Assembly: GCA_019137255.1 (NCBI GenBank)
Contig: WPDH01000150.1
Span: 1 to 52,682 of the forward strand
Length of the DNA stretch: 52,682 bases
From: Corinectria fuckeliana
Lineage: Eukaryota; Ascomycota; Sordariomycetes; Hypocreales; Nectriaceae
Direction of reading: 5' to 3'
The notes below the pieces were generated by a model. That model was not told the DNA's origin, ran no database searches, and saw only the letters and a program-made list of their open reading frames with translations. The translations under genes and the position numbers were made by a program. How positions within the stretch are numbered: the first letter of the stretch is position 1; every line of letters begins with the position of its first letter. This document shows positions 34,220 to 45,915 of this stretch, in pieces.

Positions 34220-34960
34220 GTTAACCTCGATACAGAAGCCAAGTTCTCCACGCGACCGGCAATGGGAGCCTCGACGCTTGCTGTCCCCGTTGCTGTTACT
34301 AGAGCCTGCACTGGAACGCCGTCACTCGCCTTGAGCTACTTGTCTGAGAGCGGAAATGACCCCTTGGACTCGGCTGGTCGCTCAACCTTGGCAAGATCAG
34401 CCAGCGAGTGTCAAGGGATGACCGCAGTATGAGGATGCGGGCGATGCGGGCGATGCGGGCGACAGAGATGTCTTTGTCCTCGTCGACGGGGAGGACCTAG
34501 TCCCTACTCCTATACTGCCGCTAATTGCAGCCAACTACAGCATTCGCACGTATCGACTAAAGACGATCCTGAAGACGTCTGGACGGCAGAGGGATCGAGC
34601 GCATCCTTTCCTGGCTGCTCTGCGAGACTTGCCACGTCCTTGGCAACGCCATCTCCTACGTCTACAAGACGGAAGACGATGCGGGCATTGACACGGAGGC
34701 AGTCAACGAGTGGATCGGACGTCCATCGACTGTGTCGGATGCTCATGTTCCATCGCTGCCCGGACGAGCTGGGCGTTGAGGCGATGCTGGTGCATGCCCT
34801 CGAGCTCACGTACAATGGGCAGCCAACAGTCTCGTTCCCAACTCGCGCCACAAGTAAAGGATATGTGAGTAGGAAGACGGACGCCACCCTGCCTGGGAAC
34901 ACCGAGGTCTTGCGACGGGACGTTGGACTAGTGCCGCCTACAACGGAGAGGTCTGCTTCG
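34220..34960 (+). pseudogene. Decayed TcB-like (SpvB-type) toxin-complex homologue
   Basis: Short segments in successive frames follow the order of the N-terminal SpvB/TcB region of bacterial insecticidal Tc toxin complexes. Near 34260-34370 there is a strand rich in Ser/Val/Leu ending LALSYLSESGND. Near 34465 comes DVFVLVDGEDLVP, near 34600-34700 LGNAISYVYKTEDDAG, and near 34720-34830 RCPDELGVEA with LELTYNG. The frame changes at least three times (the frames used are 2, 0, 1 and 2 modulo 3), and the region between pieces is shortened. A 9-bp repeat (GCGGGCGAT) occurs at about 34436-34462. Tc homologues are known from some fungi and are thought to come from bacteria by transfer. This copy is a ruin and cannot make a working protein. 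Confidence 0.6.
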
Positions 34961-35611
34961 GACAACAACGAAGACCTGCCGCCGCTGCTGCTAGGTAGAG
35001 ACTCCAAACTGCTTCAAAGACTCCGAACTGCTTCAAAGCCTCCTTTCACAAGAGACTGCGGGATGTAGGCGTCTCAAAGCCCTTTGCTAAAAAGATATCC
35101 TGCATGTCTGCTATAGCCATCAAGTTTGTTCATCACAAGGGGACCGATAACAAACCAAAGCCGTACGTGTTCCCTACGAGTTGTCTGAAACAGCCGAGTA
35201 ATTCGATGTTCAGCATGCTGATAGTCTTTATAGGGTCATCTTCTACTTCACCCCCACTAAGAAGCTCCTCTTCTGTGCCGTCTCTACAATCCTAACCCTC
35301 GCCCTGCATGATGAAGCATTCATGCACGTCCGCGACCGCACCAACACTCAGCTGTGCGGCACCCAGTTACCCAAGCAGGCTGCGCCCCCAGGCAGGCTGC
35401 TGTACGTTATGGGTCGACGGTGATGGGTTGCGGCGTACTCATTCACTCACTCTTTTATACTCACTCTGCTATCCTCTGCTATGCAGCACCCCCCACTTTG
35501 CCCAGTTGCGTGTGAATGGGATTGGGCCAACTCCTCTCTCTCAAATGCATCCACGAAGATACCAAAAACACGTGCATACTCACAACAACACTGAAACTAC
35601 CATAACGCGCT
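34961..35611. other. Spacer between toxin relic and nuclease-kinase pseudogene
   Basis: No gene is supported. On the minus strand, the 39 bases 35514-35552 encode DAFEREELAQ and match the minus-strand relic at 50734-50772, so a scrap of that unknown gene lies here. The last 60 bases are a plausible leader for the gene starting at 35612. Confidence 0.45.
35514..35552 (-). repeat. 39-bp dispersed repeat, copy 1
   Basis: Matches 50734-50772 with two differences. Both copies read DAFEREELAQ on the minus strand, in the same frame, which indicates a shared gene origin. Confidence 0.8.
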
Positions 35612-37440
35612 ATGGATGATGCAAGGAGTATCGAGCAACTTCAGAAGCTCCTGCGAGAGGCAGAAGAACGCAGCGACGAAGCACGACGACGACCCAACGA
35701 AGTACGACAACGCGGTAACGATGTACGACGACGTATCGATGAAGCTTTGACGAAGCACGACGAAGCACGACGAAGCTTTGACGAATCACGACAACGCGCC
35801 GACGAAGCAGCGGCGCGAAATCGGCATACAACACTGAGCGAGTACATGGCAGCCTACCACAGCCTTGAGCACTCAAGATTCCACGTGGAACCTAACTCAC
35901 AGCGTTCAACCACCAACCCTCGCAACAACCTATGCCCGACAAATCTGAGGCCGTGGTCCGACTTCCTAGAGCTACAGAAACTCACCTTTGGCCTACTCTT
36001 TGCCACCTTTCCGACCGAGCGCCGTGCTTTCGTCACTGGCCTCGCCAACAGGTTCTCTCAGCACTCGAAACCACTCAAGTATTTTCAGGATCAGAGCGTC
36101 GAGGATCCAATCCGATGAACCGTGGACGAGCTCAAAAAGGTGGAAGATACCAAAAACGAATTTGGTCTTGGAAACGGCATCGTCTTCGAGAATGATCACC
36201 ATCCCATAAGCGATGTGGTCGAGGAAGTTATCCAACGGCTGAACCCCTCATCATCGCCGCTACAGACTCAGATATGCGTCTAGCGATCCGATGGTGATGG
36301 CCGCCCAGCCGTACGCACCATGGTCTATGTCGTCGAATACAAGAACCCCCACAAACTGACCGCCCCGCATCTCCGCGTCGGTTTGCGCCTAATGGATATC
36401 TACAAATAGGTTGGCAATCGAAAGACAATTCCCAGGCGTATCGTTACGTGATCGAAGGCCGACTCGAGTACGGTCTTTTGACGACGGGCGAGGCCATCGT
36501 TTTCCTCAAAGTTGACTGGCAGGAGCCTGAAACCCTCTACTACCACCTGGCAGAACCCGGCCCCGAGGTTTCGCACCCGCATCATGTCCAATTCTGCACA
36601 GCCGTGGGTCAGTATCTGGCATTCACCCTGATGGCCCTTGGCCCGGAGCGACGGCAGCATGGACAGGAGGAGGGGATCTGGCCACTGGACGTTTAAACAG
36701 ACGGGCCCAAGATTTTGAGACTACGTTTCAGTCGATTCCGCCAAAAGAACAAGCGGCGCCAGACAGCTCTCCCGGGCACGAGCCCACGACGTATTCCGAC
36801 GTGGACCGATCGCCGTGCCCTACCCGTGCAAATCGGCCTGGTCCCGCTGGCCAAGACGAGACCGAGAGAGAACCGCCAAAGAGAGACCCACCGGAGCTGT
36901 CTAATGACGAGTCGGCGTCTTCTTTCCCCGACACGCGCACCCTGGCCAATCGACGACAGAGGCGTGGAGTTCAGATTGCCCGGCGCAGTCAGCGTTTGGC
37001 CGAACGACAGCTAGGTGGTAGCCAACAAAGTCGACAGTACTGTACGCAGTTGTGCCTCTTGGGTCTCGTTAGATGAGACTTGGTTGACACAGTGTCCGAA
37101 CGTGGAGTTCCATGCCGGACGGAATCACGGTACAAGTGGCCATGGCCGTCATCCCGTCAATCATGATGAATGGCTCCGGCTTCTCGGGAAGCAGTTGGAG
37201 CATTCACTCGATGACGGGATAACGCCGCTAGGGCTAGGAGGTGCGCGTGGCGTCCTCTTCAAGGTGACCCTGCTTGCGTACGGGCTCACCTTCGTCTGCA
37301 AGGGCACTGTGCGGGCGGTTATCGAGGACCTTGAGCACGAAGCTGCCGTTTACGAGCGTCTTGAACGGGTCCAAGGCATCAACGTGCCTGTATTCCCCGG
37401 GGCCATCGATCTTCAATCAATCCATGAACAAGACTTACTA
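35612..37440 (+). pseudogene. PD-(D/E)XK-like/protein-kinase fusion gene, multiply broken and 3'-truncated
   Basis: The gene starts MDDARSIEQLQKLLREAEE, followed by a highly charged Arg/Asp/Glu coiled-coil repeat (RRPNEVRQRGNDVRRRIDEA) and the segment LRPWSDFLELQ. A nuclease-like domain comes next: TQICV...TMVYVVEYKNPHKL with an E-x-K, then RLEYGLLTTGEAIVFLKV and AVGQYLAFTLMALG. A disordered linker (YSDVDRSPCP) and QYCTQLCLLGLV lead to a kinase N-lobe: ITPLGLGGARGVLFKVTLL (glycine-rich loop), FVCKGT (Lys) and LEHEAAVYERL (Glu). Sequence similarity ends near 37440, before the catalytic loop. Lesions: TGA 36116-36118, TAG 36281-36283 and TAG 36407-36409 in the first frame, then at least three frameshifts (near 36430, 36700 and 37020). 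The relic at 46718-47542 belongs to the same family. Confidence 0.7.
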
Positions 37441-38329
37441 GTCAAGAGCTTCCGATGGATGTCCTTGGCTTCTCTAGTCTTGGTGTCGGTAGCAATTAGT
37501 AGAAGGGGCGAGGCCTTGACAGTGATTGCGACCCAGTAGGACTGGGTCACGCCAGTCCAGCCCGCAGAAGGAAAGGCAGCTTGCCAGCTCCAGGCTCGAG
37601 CTCGGAACTTGGATTCCCATACAGCCCTACCGAACAGAGGGTGATGGCGATAAATGGAGCCTGGAATCATGCACCTGCACCTGACTATGACTTTGCTTTT
37701 AGGTGGTCAAGGAGCCTCTCGTGCACTGTAAATTCTGCGGAGCACATAAGCCATTAGATGGCCTGTGAGTGGGGACGCTAGGACCAAGTACTTTATACCT
37801 GAATTTAATAATCCAGCGGCCTCCCCGTTCCCATTCCTTCTTCTAGCATGTCTCCATCACCCATCTCAGCATCTCACAGCCTCATATCTCGCCAATAGAT
37901 GCCGTTTTTTACTCCGTAACGACACAATTGACGATTTCTTTAGTGCAACGAACTTGCCATCTCTCTCGTCGATGGACCTGTCAATCCCGTACCTACACAG
38001 GGTTTGTTCGATACAGGAAAAGACAAGCAGCCTCGATACCTCAACTATCCGCTGAACCGTTTCGAGATGCACGGGTCGCAGATCGTCTTACGGAGTAGTT
38101 GACCTCGGCGTACATACCATCCAACCTACCTGACGACCCCTACAAGAAGCCCTAGCGATCCACCATCCCGACCATCTTCGCAAGATGTCGTATCACTTGG
38201 AAAGGCCATGGACAAAGCCACACCCGATATATCCATCGGCAGAGGGACCGATGACGACCAGGAGCTGCTGTTGGGTGTAGTCAACAAGCTGGTGGACAAC
38301 ACGCCCAAGGACGCGCAATAGACAGGACC
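37441..38329. other. Unassigned stretch before the TcA-like relic
   Basis: No recognised gene. The kinase relic loses similarity on the left. The part 38180-38320 has coding-like composition (ATPDISIGRGTDDDQE) but no family could be named. Confidence 0.35.
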
Positions 38330-40485
38330 AGCCTCGACCGCTGCTGGCTCTTCCCTCCCTTCAAGGAACTGGCCAACAGCAAACTCGACTCTGTGGAAGA
38401 CATGCTACCGCGTCTCAATCCATCCAGCGATTCGGAGAGCGAAATGAACACGAGCTTCCTCGACTGGCGGGAGCACCCCTTCAACGCTCGCGCATCGTGG
38501 CGCGGAGCAGGCAGCTGTCGTACATGCGGAGCATCATCATGAAGTACATTGAGATCCCAGTTGCAAGCGGCGACGTCTACGTCCGGCAGAACACGCTTCA
38601 AGGCTCTGCCGTTTGCCATCCAACGCTACGTCGAAGCGTCGCACGTCTTTGGCTCAGCGCCAGTACGTGTTCCCAGGCTCGCGAAGCCGACGTACAAGTC
38701 CTATGCGCATCTGGGCAGGGTCCTTGACGACTTGTCCAACGCCGCCTCCGACATGGAGCTGGACTTGCCGTTCTTCAGCGACCCTGCATCGCGAGGTGGC
38801 GGCGCCGGGGTGAGCGGCGCCTTCGGTCTCACCGGCAGCTGGAAGAGTACAAAATTTCTGCGTTCCCTAATCCCAAGCTCGTCGAGCTCCGGGACCTCAT
38901 AGACGGCCGTCTCCTCAAGATCCGCAATTGCCAGGACACCAACGGCGTTATCCAAAATCTTGCCCTCTTCGAGCCGCCCCTGGGTCCCGGCATGCTCGTC
39001 CGGGCAGCGCCCAACGGAGTTGACGTCTCTTAGCTCTTGAGCAAAACTGTTGGCCCCATGCTCAACTACCGTTTTCAGTACTTTCCGCTGGACATTTGTG
39101 CCGAGCTCACGTCGACGGGCTCCTCGCTGGTGTGCATAAAGGAAAAGAAGGACACCGAAGCGTTGGCGAGACTTCGTGCAGGTCAGGACAAAGGTGATTC
39201 GGGATCTGATGGCTGAAACGAAGTCGGCAAAGAAGGAGGCCGAGTCGAGCATCGATGCCCTTCTCGGGGCGCGCAAGGCCCAGGTGGCCAGGCTAGAAAC
39301 CTACCTTGCGCTCACGGGGAGTGACGACAGGTCTGTCCCGGACGAGAACTAGGATTGGGAGGATATCGCAATCGGTCGAGAAGCCGACGGCCGACCATCT
39401 CCGGATGACGTCCCACGAAAAGCTCGAGATGGAAAAGCTGGATGCCGCCGCGGCTCTCAACCAAAAGCCACCGTTCTCGACATTGCGGCTAGTGTTATTA
39501 ATATTATACCAGACATTAATGAGGCGTCGGAGCCTCTCGGCGTCGGAGTCTCCATCGATTTTGTCGCCAAGGACGTGTGCGAGGCCATGCTGATCACTCC
39601 CTCGCGATGCGTTTCCAAGGTCAATCCTCCAGCGACGAGGGCGCTCGTGCTTCGCGCAACGATTCGCTGATCAAGCAGCTGTGCGGCATCAAGGGACGGA
39701 CAAGCAAAAGCTAACCTCGCAGCCAAGGGTCAAGATGTACGAGCGCGATATCCAGCTCCAGCAGCAGCAGGGCGACTATGCGCGGGACACGGAGGAACGG
39801 CGCAGGACAGAGTACAGCAGCGAGCAGCTCTACGCCTAGATGGGCGGCGTGATATAGAACCTGTGCTACCAAACCTGTCTCGCCGCCGACGATCTCGCCC
39901 AGAAACCCAAGCGGCCTTCCGGGTCGAGAAGGGTGATCACCCCGTCAACCCCATCAGCCCGCGCTGCTGGGACGATGGCAGGGACGGCGTTTTTTCCGAC
40001 GAAAACCTCTCCCCCTCTCCCTTAAGCGCCTCGGGGCTGCCTACACGGAGAAGCGCCTGCACAACCTTGAAGTGGTCAAGAACATCTCGCCACGCCAGGT
40101 TCGGCCGTGGGCTCTGCCGGCGCTGCGCGAAACGTGCGCGAAACGGACACCGCAGAGTTCGACCTCGCAGAGGTTCCATTCAACTTCAACTTTCTAGGTG
40201 ACTACTGCCGCCGGATCAAGTCCATGTGCACGACCATACCGTGTGTCGTGGGGCCTTGCGCCGGTGTCGACGCTCCTCGAACACTGCTACCGAGTTAAGT
40301 CGGACGCCAAGGGCGCGCAGGACTATCCCCAGAAGGCGCCGGACTCGAGGATCCAAACAGACCGGGCACCGATCTCTTCCATCGCCGTCAGCCACGGGCA
40401 GCAAGACAGCGGCGTCTTCAACCTCGACTTATTTTCTTTGAAGGCGCCGGGACGGTGAGCAGATGGCGGCTCGAGCTGTCTACCT
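38330..40485 (+). pseudogene. Decayed TcA-like toxin-complex homologue (C-terminal part)
   Basis: Several segments follow, in order, the C-terminal third of the large TcA subunit of Tc toxin complexes (the region around the pore-forming and TcB-binding domains). These include RYVEASHVFGSAP near 38620, NPKLVELRDLIDGRL near 38880, LNYRFQYFPL near 39065, AEFDLAEVPFNFNF and RRIKSMCTTIP near 40160-40240, ISSIAVSHGQQDSG near 40390 and FEGAG near 40440. The frame shifts repeatedly and stops occur, for example TAG 39031-39033. The N-terminal two thirds are absent from the window. Fungal Tc homologues are attributed to transfer from bacteria. The piece lies 3.4 kb downstream of the TcB-like relic on the same strand, with a kinase pseudogene between. 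It is not functional. Confidence 0.65.
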
Positions 40486-40802
40486 CGATACTATGTTCGC
40501 CAATCTCTCGTGTGGTAGCGGATGGTTCTGCTTTCTCACTCGCGCCGCATTCGCTTTCCGACCCGTCTTACGACATCTAGGCCTAGACCTCATCCCGATT
40601 CGCTGCTCTACACAAGGTCTAGGGTGCTGCACCGCATCCTCAACACCATGTCGAATGTTGATGTTCGCCGTTGCTGGGTCAACGCCTCGTCGAGGCTGGG
40701 ATCCACTTTCGCGTCGTCATTTCCCGCCATCGCCAGTTCGGGTTTCCGAACCTCACCTTAGTATCAACACGCACAATTCTCCAACATCGACACAACACAG
40801 CC
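40486..40802. other. Promoter region of the second intact HNH gene
   Basis: No gene is supported; overlapping frames here lack motifs. The last 50 bases (CACGCACAATTCTCCAACATC, ending CACAGCCATG) are a plausible leader, with G at -3 of the ATG at 40803. Confidence 0.4.
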
Positions 40803-42226
40803 ATGTCCAGCGCTGCTGCTACGCATTCAATGCGAGCCGTCGGGTGGAATGTGCATTTCACCATAGGGCAAGAAGAGGATCCGGGTGCCTTCGCCGGCAT
40901 CTACCAAGTTGCAGGGAGCGACTTGGTGACCTTTTGCGACGTTTGCAACGAGCTGCGCCTCAGCTTCGAGTTCCCAAATAATGCAGCACGCAGCGAGATC
41001 GACGACGACGACGACAACGACGAAAATGTCGACCCGTGGACCAGTATCGCGTTCGCTTTGGCTGACTATCCCGACTTCCCGAGCCCGCCACTGTTCTGTA
41101 CGTCCTTCGTGACGGGAGAACACCTGGATCATCCCGTACCGAGTCTCCCACTACTCCGTCTTAAGGAACAGAACGTCTTGAAGTACCATCTTTTCCGTCA
41201 TAATCACTGCGCTCTATCTTCCGGTTTACCACTAGATGATCATCTACAAGGTCGGTTGGTGATGTCGCTTCTCACCGTTGCGCTCTAGGAAGTTGTACTA
41301 ACTCATCCTCAGCGCGATGCGCTCAACATCTTCCTAACCCTCTCCGCCGACGAGATTCTCGATACTTGCCACCGGACAAAATGCCTTCCGACCCAAGACT
41401 CACCGTTATGCCACTACGACGAAAGCTAAAGGCCCGCTCCCAATCTCCCCCCAAACGATCCGCATCTAGCTCTGGTTCACCGCGGAAGGACGGTTCAGAC
41501 GACGCTGATGCTGACGAGTTCAACGACATGCTTGCCCCTGCCAGCACGAACATAGACCTGGAAGAGGCTAGGAGGGTCACGAATGATTTTAGGTCATCTT
41601 GTCTCAACAGAGCCACTTGTTGTGCCGTCTCCGGCGAAGGAGAGCCATGGTGTCCAGGTCCGCCTATAGGCCCTGGCGTCCAGGCCTGCCATATCGTCCC
41701 TCAGCAACATTACCATCTCTACCCCAGCACCGGCAGGCAACGGTGTCATGGCGACGGAATCGTGGAGGATAGTCCGCGTCGGCTTCAAGAAGCATGGCAA
41801 AACACCTGGAACCCCAGGAATGGCATCCTCTTGATGAAGCATCTTCACGAGTACTTCGATGCACGACTCTTCTCTATCCATCCCCACACGCTCCGCATTC
41901 GTGTGTTTGTACCATACAACGCCCTGACCAGGTTCAACGGCCAGAAAGCGTCAGTGCCGGCGACTATCGATCGGAAGGCCCTCCGACATCACTACGAGAT
42001 GTGCTGCATCGAGAACATGGCGGCTGAGAGGCCAAACTTGGGTGCCGCCCCGCCCGGTATCGGCAGAATAGCTACATCTGGGACAAGCACGCCGTTTAGT
42101 GCGAGGTCTGACCTGCCCGTGACACCGAACGCGAGAGGCACGCAAATGGGTACTGTCATCAGTGGGGCAGCCGACCCATCTAAGAGATCGCGGCCGACCC
42201 GTTCCGACGACTTTTCCACAACATGA
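40803..42226 (+). CDS. HNH nuclease-like protein, second intact copy
   Basis: Exon 1 (40803-41250) starts MSSAAATHSMRAVGWNVHF and includes GAFAGIYQVAGSDLVTF, an Asp-rich acidic loop and HLFRHNHCALSSGLPL. An intron (41251-41312) with donor GTCGGT, a perfect TACTAAC branch and CTCAG acceptor joins it in phase to exon 2 (41313-42226), giving 453 residues. Exon 2 holds RRKLKARSQSPPKRSAS, then the HNH core: RATCCAVSGEG (Cys), GVQACHIVPQQHYHLYP (His), NTWNPRNGILLMKHLHEYFD (Asn and second His) and LFSIHPHTLRIRVFVPY. The C-terminus is Ser/Thr-rich and basic. The donor is weak; if unspliced, ATG 41381 alone would still give a 281-residue protein with the whole HNH core. Homologous to the relic at 9640-10190. 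Confidence 0.8.
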
Positions 42227-43082
42227 CTAGTTTCAAGAGAATATGCTAGAGGGTCATATCACGCCTTGGAATAGTCGCAAGTTGTTGGAAACTGTAAATA
42301 GGGAATTGCAAAAGTCCAAGGCAAGCTAACTTGCAAGTTGAGAAAAGGTCAAGTTGACCGAATTCAAATTCGACCGAAAACACCTACGAGCCAGACCACA
42401 GCGACAACTACAATGTATGGCGACGAGCGCAACCTAGACTTTTGTCGTCACCATCGTCACTATTGTTCGACTCTTCGTTGGTGTCGCCGTCGCCATCGCC
42501 CATGTTCTCCGCCTCGTGTATTCTTTATGTTATCTAACAGCCCTCCAGCTTATCCTGTAGCTAGTCGGGTCTGTTCTCGATTCATGCCTCGATCAAGAAA
42601 CCGCGTCTCGGACCACCAAACATTGCCGACGATCTACGGCTGATTAACAGCGGCGTAGCTACTTTCTATTGTTCACTGTTTGGAGGAGGAGTCGTTACGG
42701 TCAGTCGAAAACTGCGACACTTGCAGTCAAAGCATAGTACTCACATTCCTGCCACTTCTCCAGGAAAGGCTCCATACAGCCGCCGCCTTCGGAACACACC
42801 ACAGTCTTCGATTCCCTCTTCCGTACAAGGTCGGGGAAGACCTCGACCCTGGAAACGTCGACAAAAAGCTGCGTTCTGAGGCTGCGACGTCTTGAAGCTC
42901 TCATACCCCTCGCCGGCATTACCCCGAGCCGATACCCACAGTGGGTTTCTCGGTCTGCATTCCCCCGCCGCCGTCTTCCCCGCACCACCCATGGCACACC
43001 TCGAAAGGCGGACTCGGTGCCTATAAGTTGGATATGCGCCCAAGTAAGCTCGGCTTTGCCCAAAGGAACAACCGCCGACAAC
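42227..43082. other. Intergenic region, no intact gene
   Basis: No gene is supported. Frames up to ~140 codons on the minus strand overlap one another without motifs. The string 42724-42744 (minus: GTGAGTACTATGC...) resembles the shared donor-like motif described at 46109 and 50169, so exon scraps of an unknown gene may lie here. The promoter of the rhamnosidase gene is at the right end. Confidence 0.4.
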
Positions 43083-45915
43083 ATGGAGGTTACACGCTGC
43101 GGCATCCACGCCTTCCACGAGACCCTGGGCATAGACGCAGACAGCCTCCGCTTTCATTGGTCCCTTCAAAGCGACTCAGAGGATGCCGTTCAAGCCGCCT
43201 ATCGCGTCGTTGTCGCGCTGTCGGTCCAAGGCACCGACGCGGCCAGCCCCGAGGACATCGTCTGGGACTCTGGCACAGTGGAGAGCAACGCGCAGAGAAA
43301 CATCTTGTGCCAACCCGACGGTGGGTTTCGCGCAGCAACCTTCCACTATTGGAGGGTGACGGTCTGGGATCAGCATGGGAATGCCCCGACAAGTGCGCCC
43401 CAGGAATTCTTCACCGCGTACCCAAGATCGAGCCGTCTTCTCCCTCCTTACAGCATGAACCAGACTTATGTAGGTGGAAGGAATGCCCGCATTGCGAGTC
43501 CGTAGGACAGCTGCTGACTCCATGTAGATGCCCCATACAAGCCTCATCTTCCGCACCTGGTTCGAGAACGAGGGAGAACGCTGGAAGGGCGTCTGGATTG
43601 GCGACAATGGCGATAAACCCATCTACCTTCGCAAGTCCCTGTCCCTTGCCAGGACGCCCGCCAGAGCCGTCGCCTTTGCGTCGGGCTTGGGCCATTTCAA
43701 CCTGTCCTGCAACGGCCAGCCCGTTTCCGACCACGTCCTCGAACCCGGCTGGACAAACTACCACCGCACCGTGCAGTTTGTGGCATACGACCTCTCTCAG
43801 CTACTATCTCAGGGAGAGAATGTGCTTGGTGCCCATGTCGGCAACGGTTTCTATGCCGGCGATCAGGGAGCCGACCGGTTCTTCTGGCCGACGTACGAAG
43901 ACAATACCTTCGTCCGGTACGGGAACGAGCTGTGCTTCTTCGCCGAAGTGCACCTCTTTTACGACGACGGCAGCCGGGAGACGCTCACCACGGGGCCGGA
44001 CTGGAGTGTGCGGAAGAGCGCCACTACCTTGGCCAACATTTACTCGTCCGAGACCAAAGACCTGAAGGCGTATCCCGTCGGATGGGATGCGCCTGGCTTC
44101 GACGAGGACGCGCTCTGGGAGCCCGCAACGCCCGTCACCGGCCCAAGGGGCAAGTTGAAGTACCAGAGCCAGCCACCCGTCAAGCTGCACGAAACCTTTG
44201 AGCCCGTCTCCGTCAAGACACTGCACCCGGGTGTCGTTTCGTTCGATCTGGGCCAGAACGCTTCGACCATGGTCAAGGTGGAGGCCAGTGGCCCTGCCGG
44301 GTCCGAGATTGTCGTGCGCTTCTCCGAGACGGTCGACGACAAGGGCTACGTGTTGATGCCGGACCCGTTGTTCAAGGAGTTTGAACAGGGTGTCTTTTGC
44401 AAGTTTTCTCTCGCTGGCACGGGAGCCGTGGAGACGTGGGAGCCGGACTTTAGCTTTACCAGCGCCAGGTATATCCAGGTCGAAGGTGTTGTTCTTGGGG
44501 CTGGCGGCTCGCTGCCCACCGTCCACTCGGTAGTCGGCCGCCACGTCTCATCCGCCGCCCGCCGCTTGGGATCCATCAGGACCGACAAGGCCGACGTCAA
44601 CAAGCTCATCGACATGTGCTACTGGTCCTTCGTCAGCAACCTCTTCAGCTACCACACCGACTGTCCGCAGGTCGAGAAGTTCGGCTGGCTCGAGGTAACC
44701 CACCTGCTCGCGCCGGCCACGCAGTACATCCGCGACGTGGAGTCCCTCTACGCCAAGATCCTCGATGACATGGTCGACGCGCAGGAGCCCGACGGCCTCG
44801 TCCCGACCATGGCGCCCGAGATGCGCTACATGTGCGGGCCGCTGCACGACACCGTCACCTGGGGCGGTGCCGCTGCCCTGCTGCCGGAGATTATCAAGCG
44901 GTACTATGGCTCGACGGTGGTCTTTGACAAGCTCTTTCGCCCATGCATCCGCTACATGGAGTATCTGCGTACCAAGGAGCGTCATGGCGGCCTGATTGAG
45001 CACGGTCTTGGCGACTGGGGTCGTGATATCGCCTTTGGCAACCACCAGGCCAACATCGAGACGGCCGTTTATTACCGGTGTCTTCGCAATGTCGAGCTGA
45101 TGGCCAAGGAATTGGGAGACGGTGAAGAAGAGGCTCGCTTTCGCAGCTGGGCCGACCGCATCTACGCCGTGTACAATGAGCGCCTGCTCGTGACTGGTCC
45201 GTCGGAGCATCATCCCTATGCCTTCTACACATCCATCGACGCCCCCGGGACGATGGATCGGACAATGGTAGCCCAGGCAATCGCCCTCCAATTCGGCCTC
45301 GTCCCTCCCCAGCATGTCTCCGATGTCCAGCGCGCGTTCCTCGACGACTGCGCCGACAACCGCATCCGCGCGGGAGAGATTGGTCTGAAAGCCGTCTGGA
45401 ACACGCTCGCCGACGTCGACAGACCAGACATTGTGCTGGCCATGGCGCGGCAGGAAGAGCACCCCTCTTACATGCGGTTCCTCCGCCGGGGCGAAACCAC
45501 GCTCAACGAATTCTGGCAGGACGCATGCCGCAGCAAGTGCCACGACATGCTGGGGACCATCTACGAGTGGCTGTACGAGGCGGTCCTGGGCCTCAGGGTG
45601 GAGAGCGACGCGTACAAGACGTGGACGGTGAAGCCCCCTCTGCGATCGGAATTCGACCTTGTCGAGGGCAGCGTCGACTGCCCGTACGGGAACATCGAGA
45701 TCAAGTTTGAGCGGAAGCGCGGCGCAACGGGCGAGGTGGAGGGTGTCACGATGGCCGTGACGGTGCCGACAAGCACCACGGCGTTTCTCACGCTGCCGCA
45801 TGAGACGAGCGCAGTTCGTATCGTTCGACAGGGCGGCTCTGGTGGTATCAGAGAGGAGGTTGGCACGAGGATTGCACTGCGGCAAGGGCGTTACAACCTG
45901 GTGCTCAGTCCATGA
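43083..45915 (+). CDS. Alpha-L-rhamnosidase, glycoside hydrolase family 78
   Basis: Two exons (43083-43469 and 43528-45915) encode 924 residues. The 58-nt intron is canonical (GTAGGT, CTGAC branch, TGTAG) and phase 0. The N-terminal beta domain reads WDSGTVESNAQRN and HYWRVTVWDQHGN. The bacterial-rhamnosidase N-type domain has GLGHFNLSCNGQPVSDHVLEPGWTNY and NGFYAGDQG, followed by VSFDLGQNASTMVKVEA. The (alpha/alpha)6 barrel holds the acidic motif TDCPQVEKFGWLEVTHLLAP (about residues 506-525) and GLGDWGRDIAF, with FLRRGETTLNEFW. A C-terminal beta domain closes the protein. The enzyme hydrolyses terminal alpha-L-rhamnose from glycosides or pectic side chains. No signal peptide is visible, so it is probably intracellular. 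ATG 43083 aligns best with the family start. No lesion was found, making it the largest intact gene of the window. Confidence 0.92.

Noticed and set aside
42941..44065. Plus-strand frame of 374 codons overlapping the rhamnosidase start
   Set aside because: Arg/Pro-rich translation out of frame with the GH78 protein; a shadow frame.
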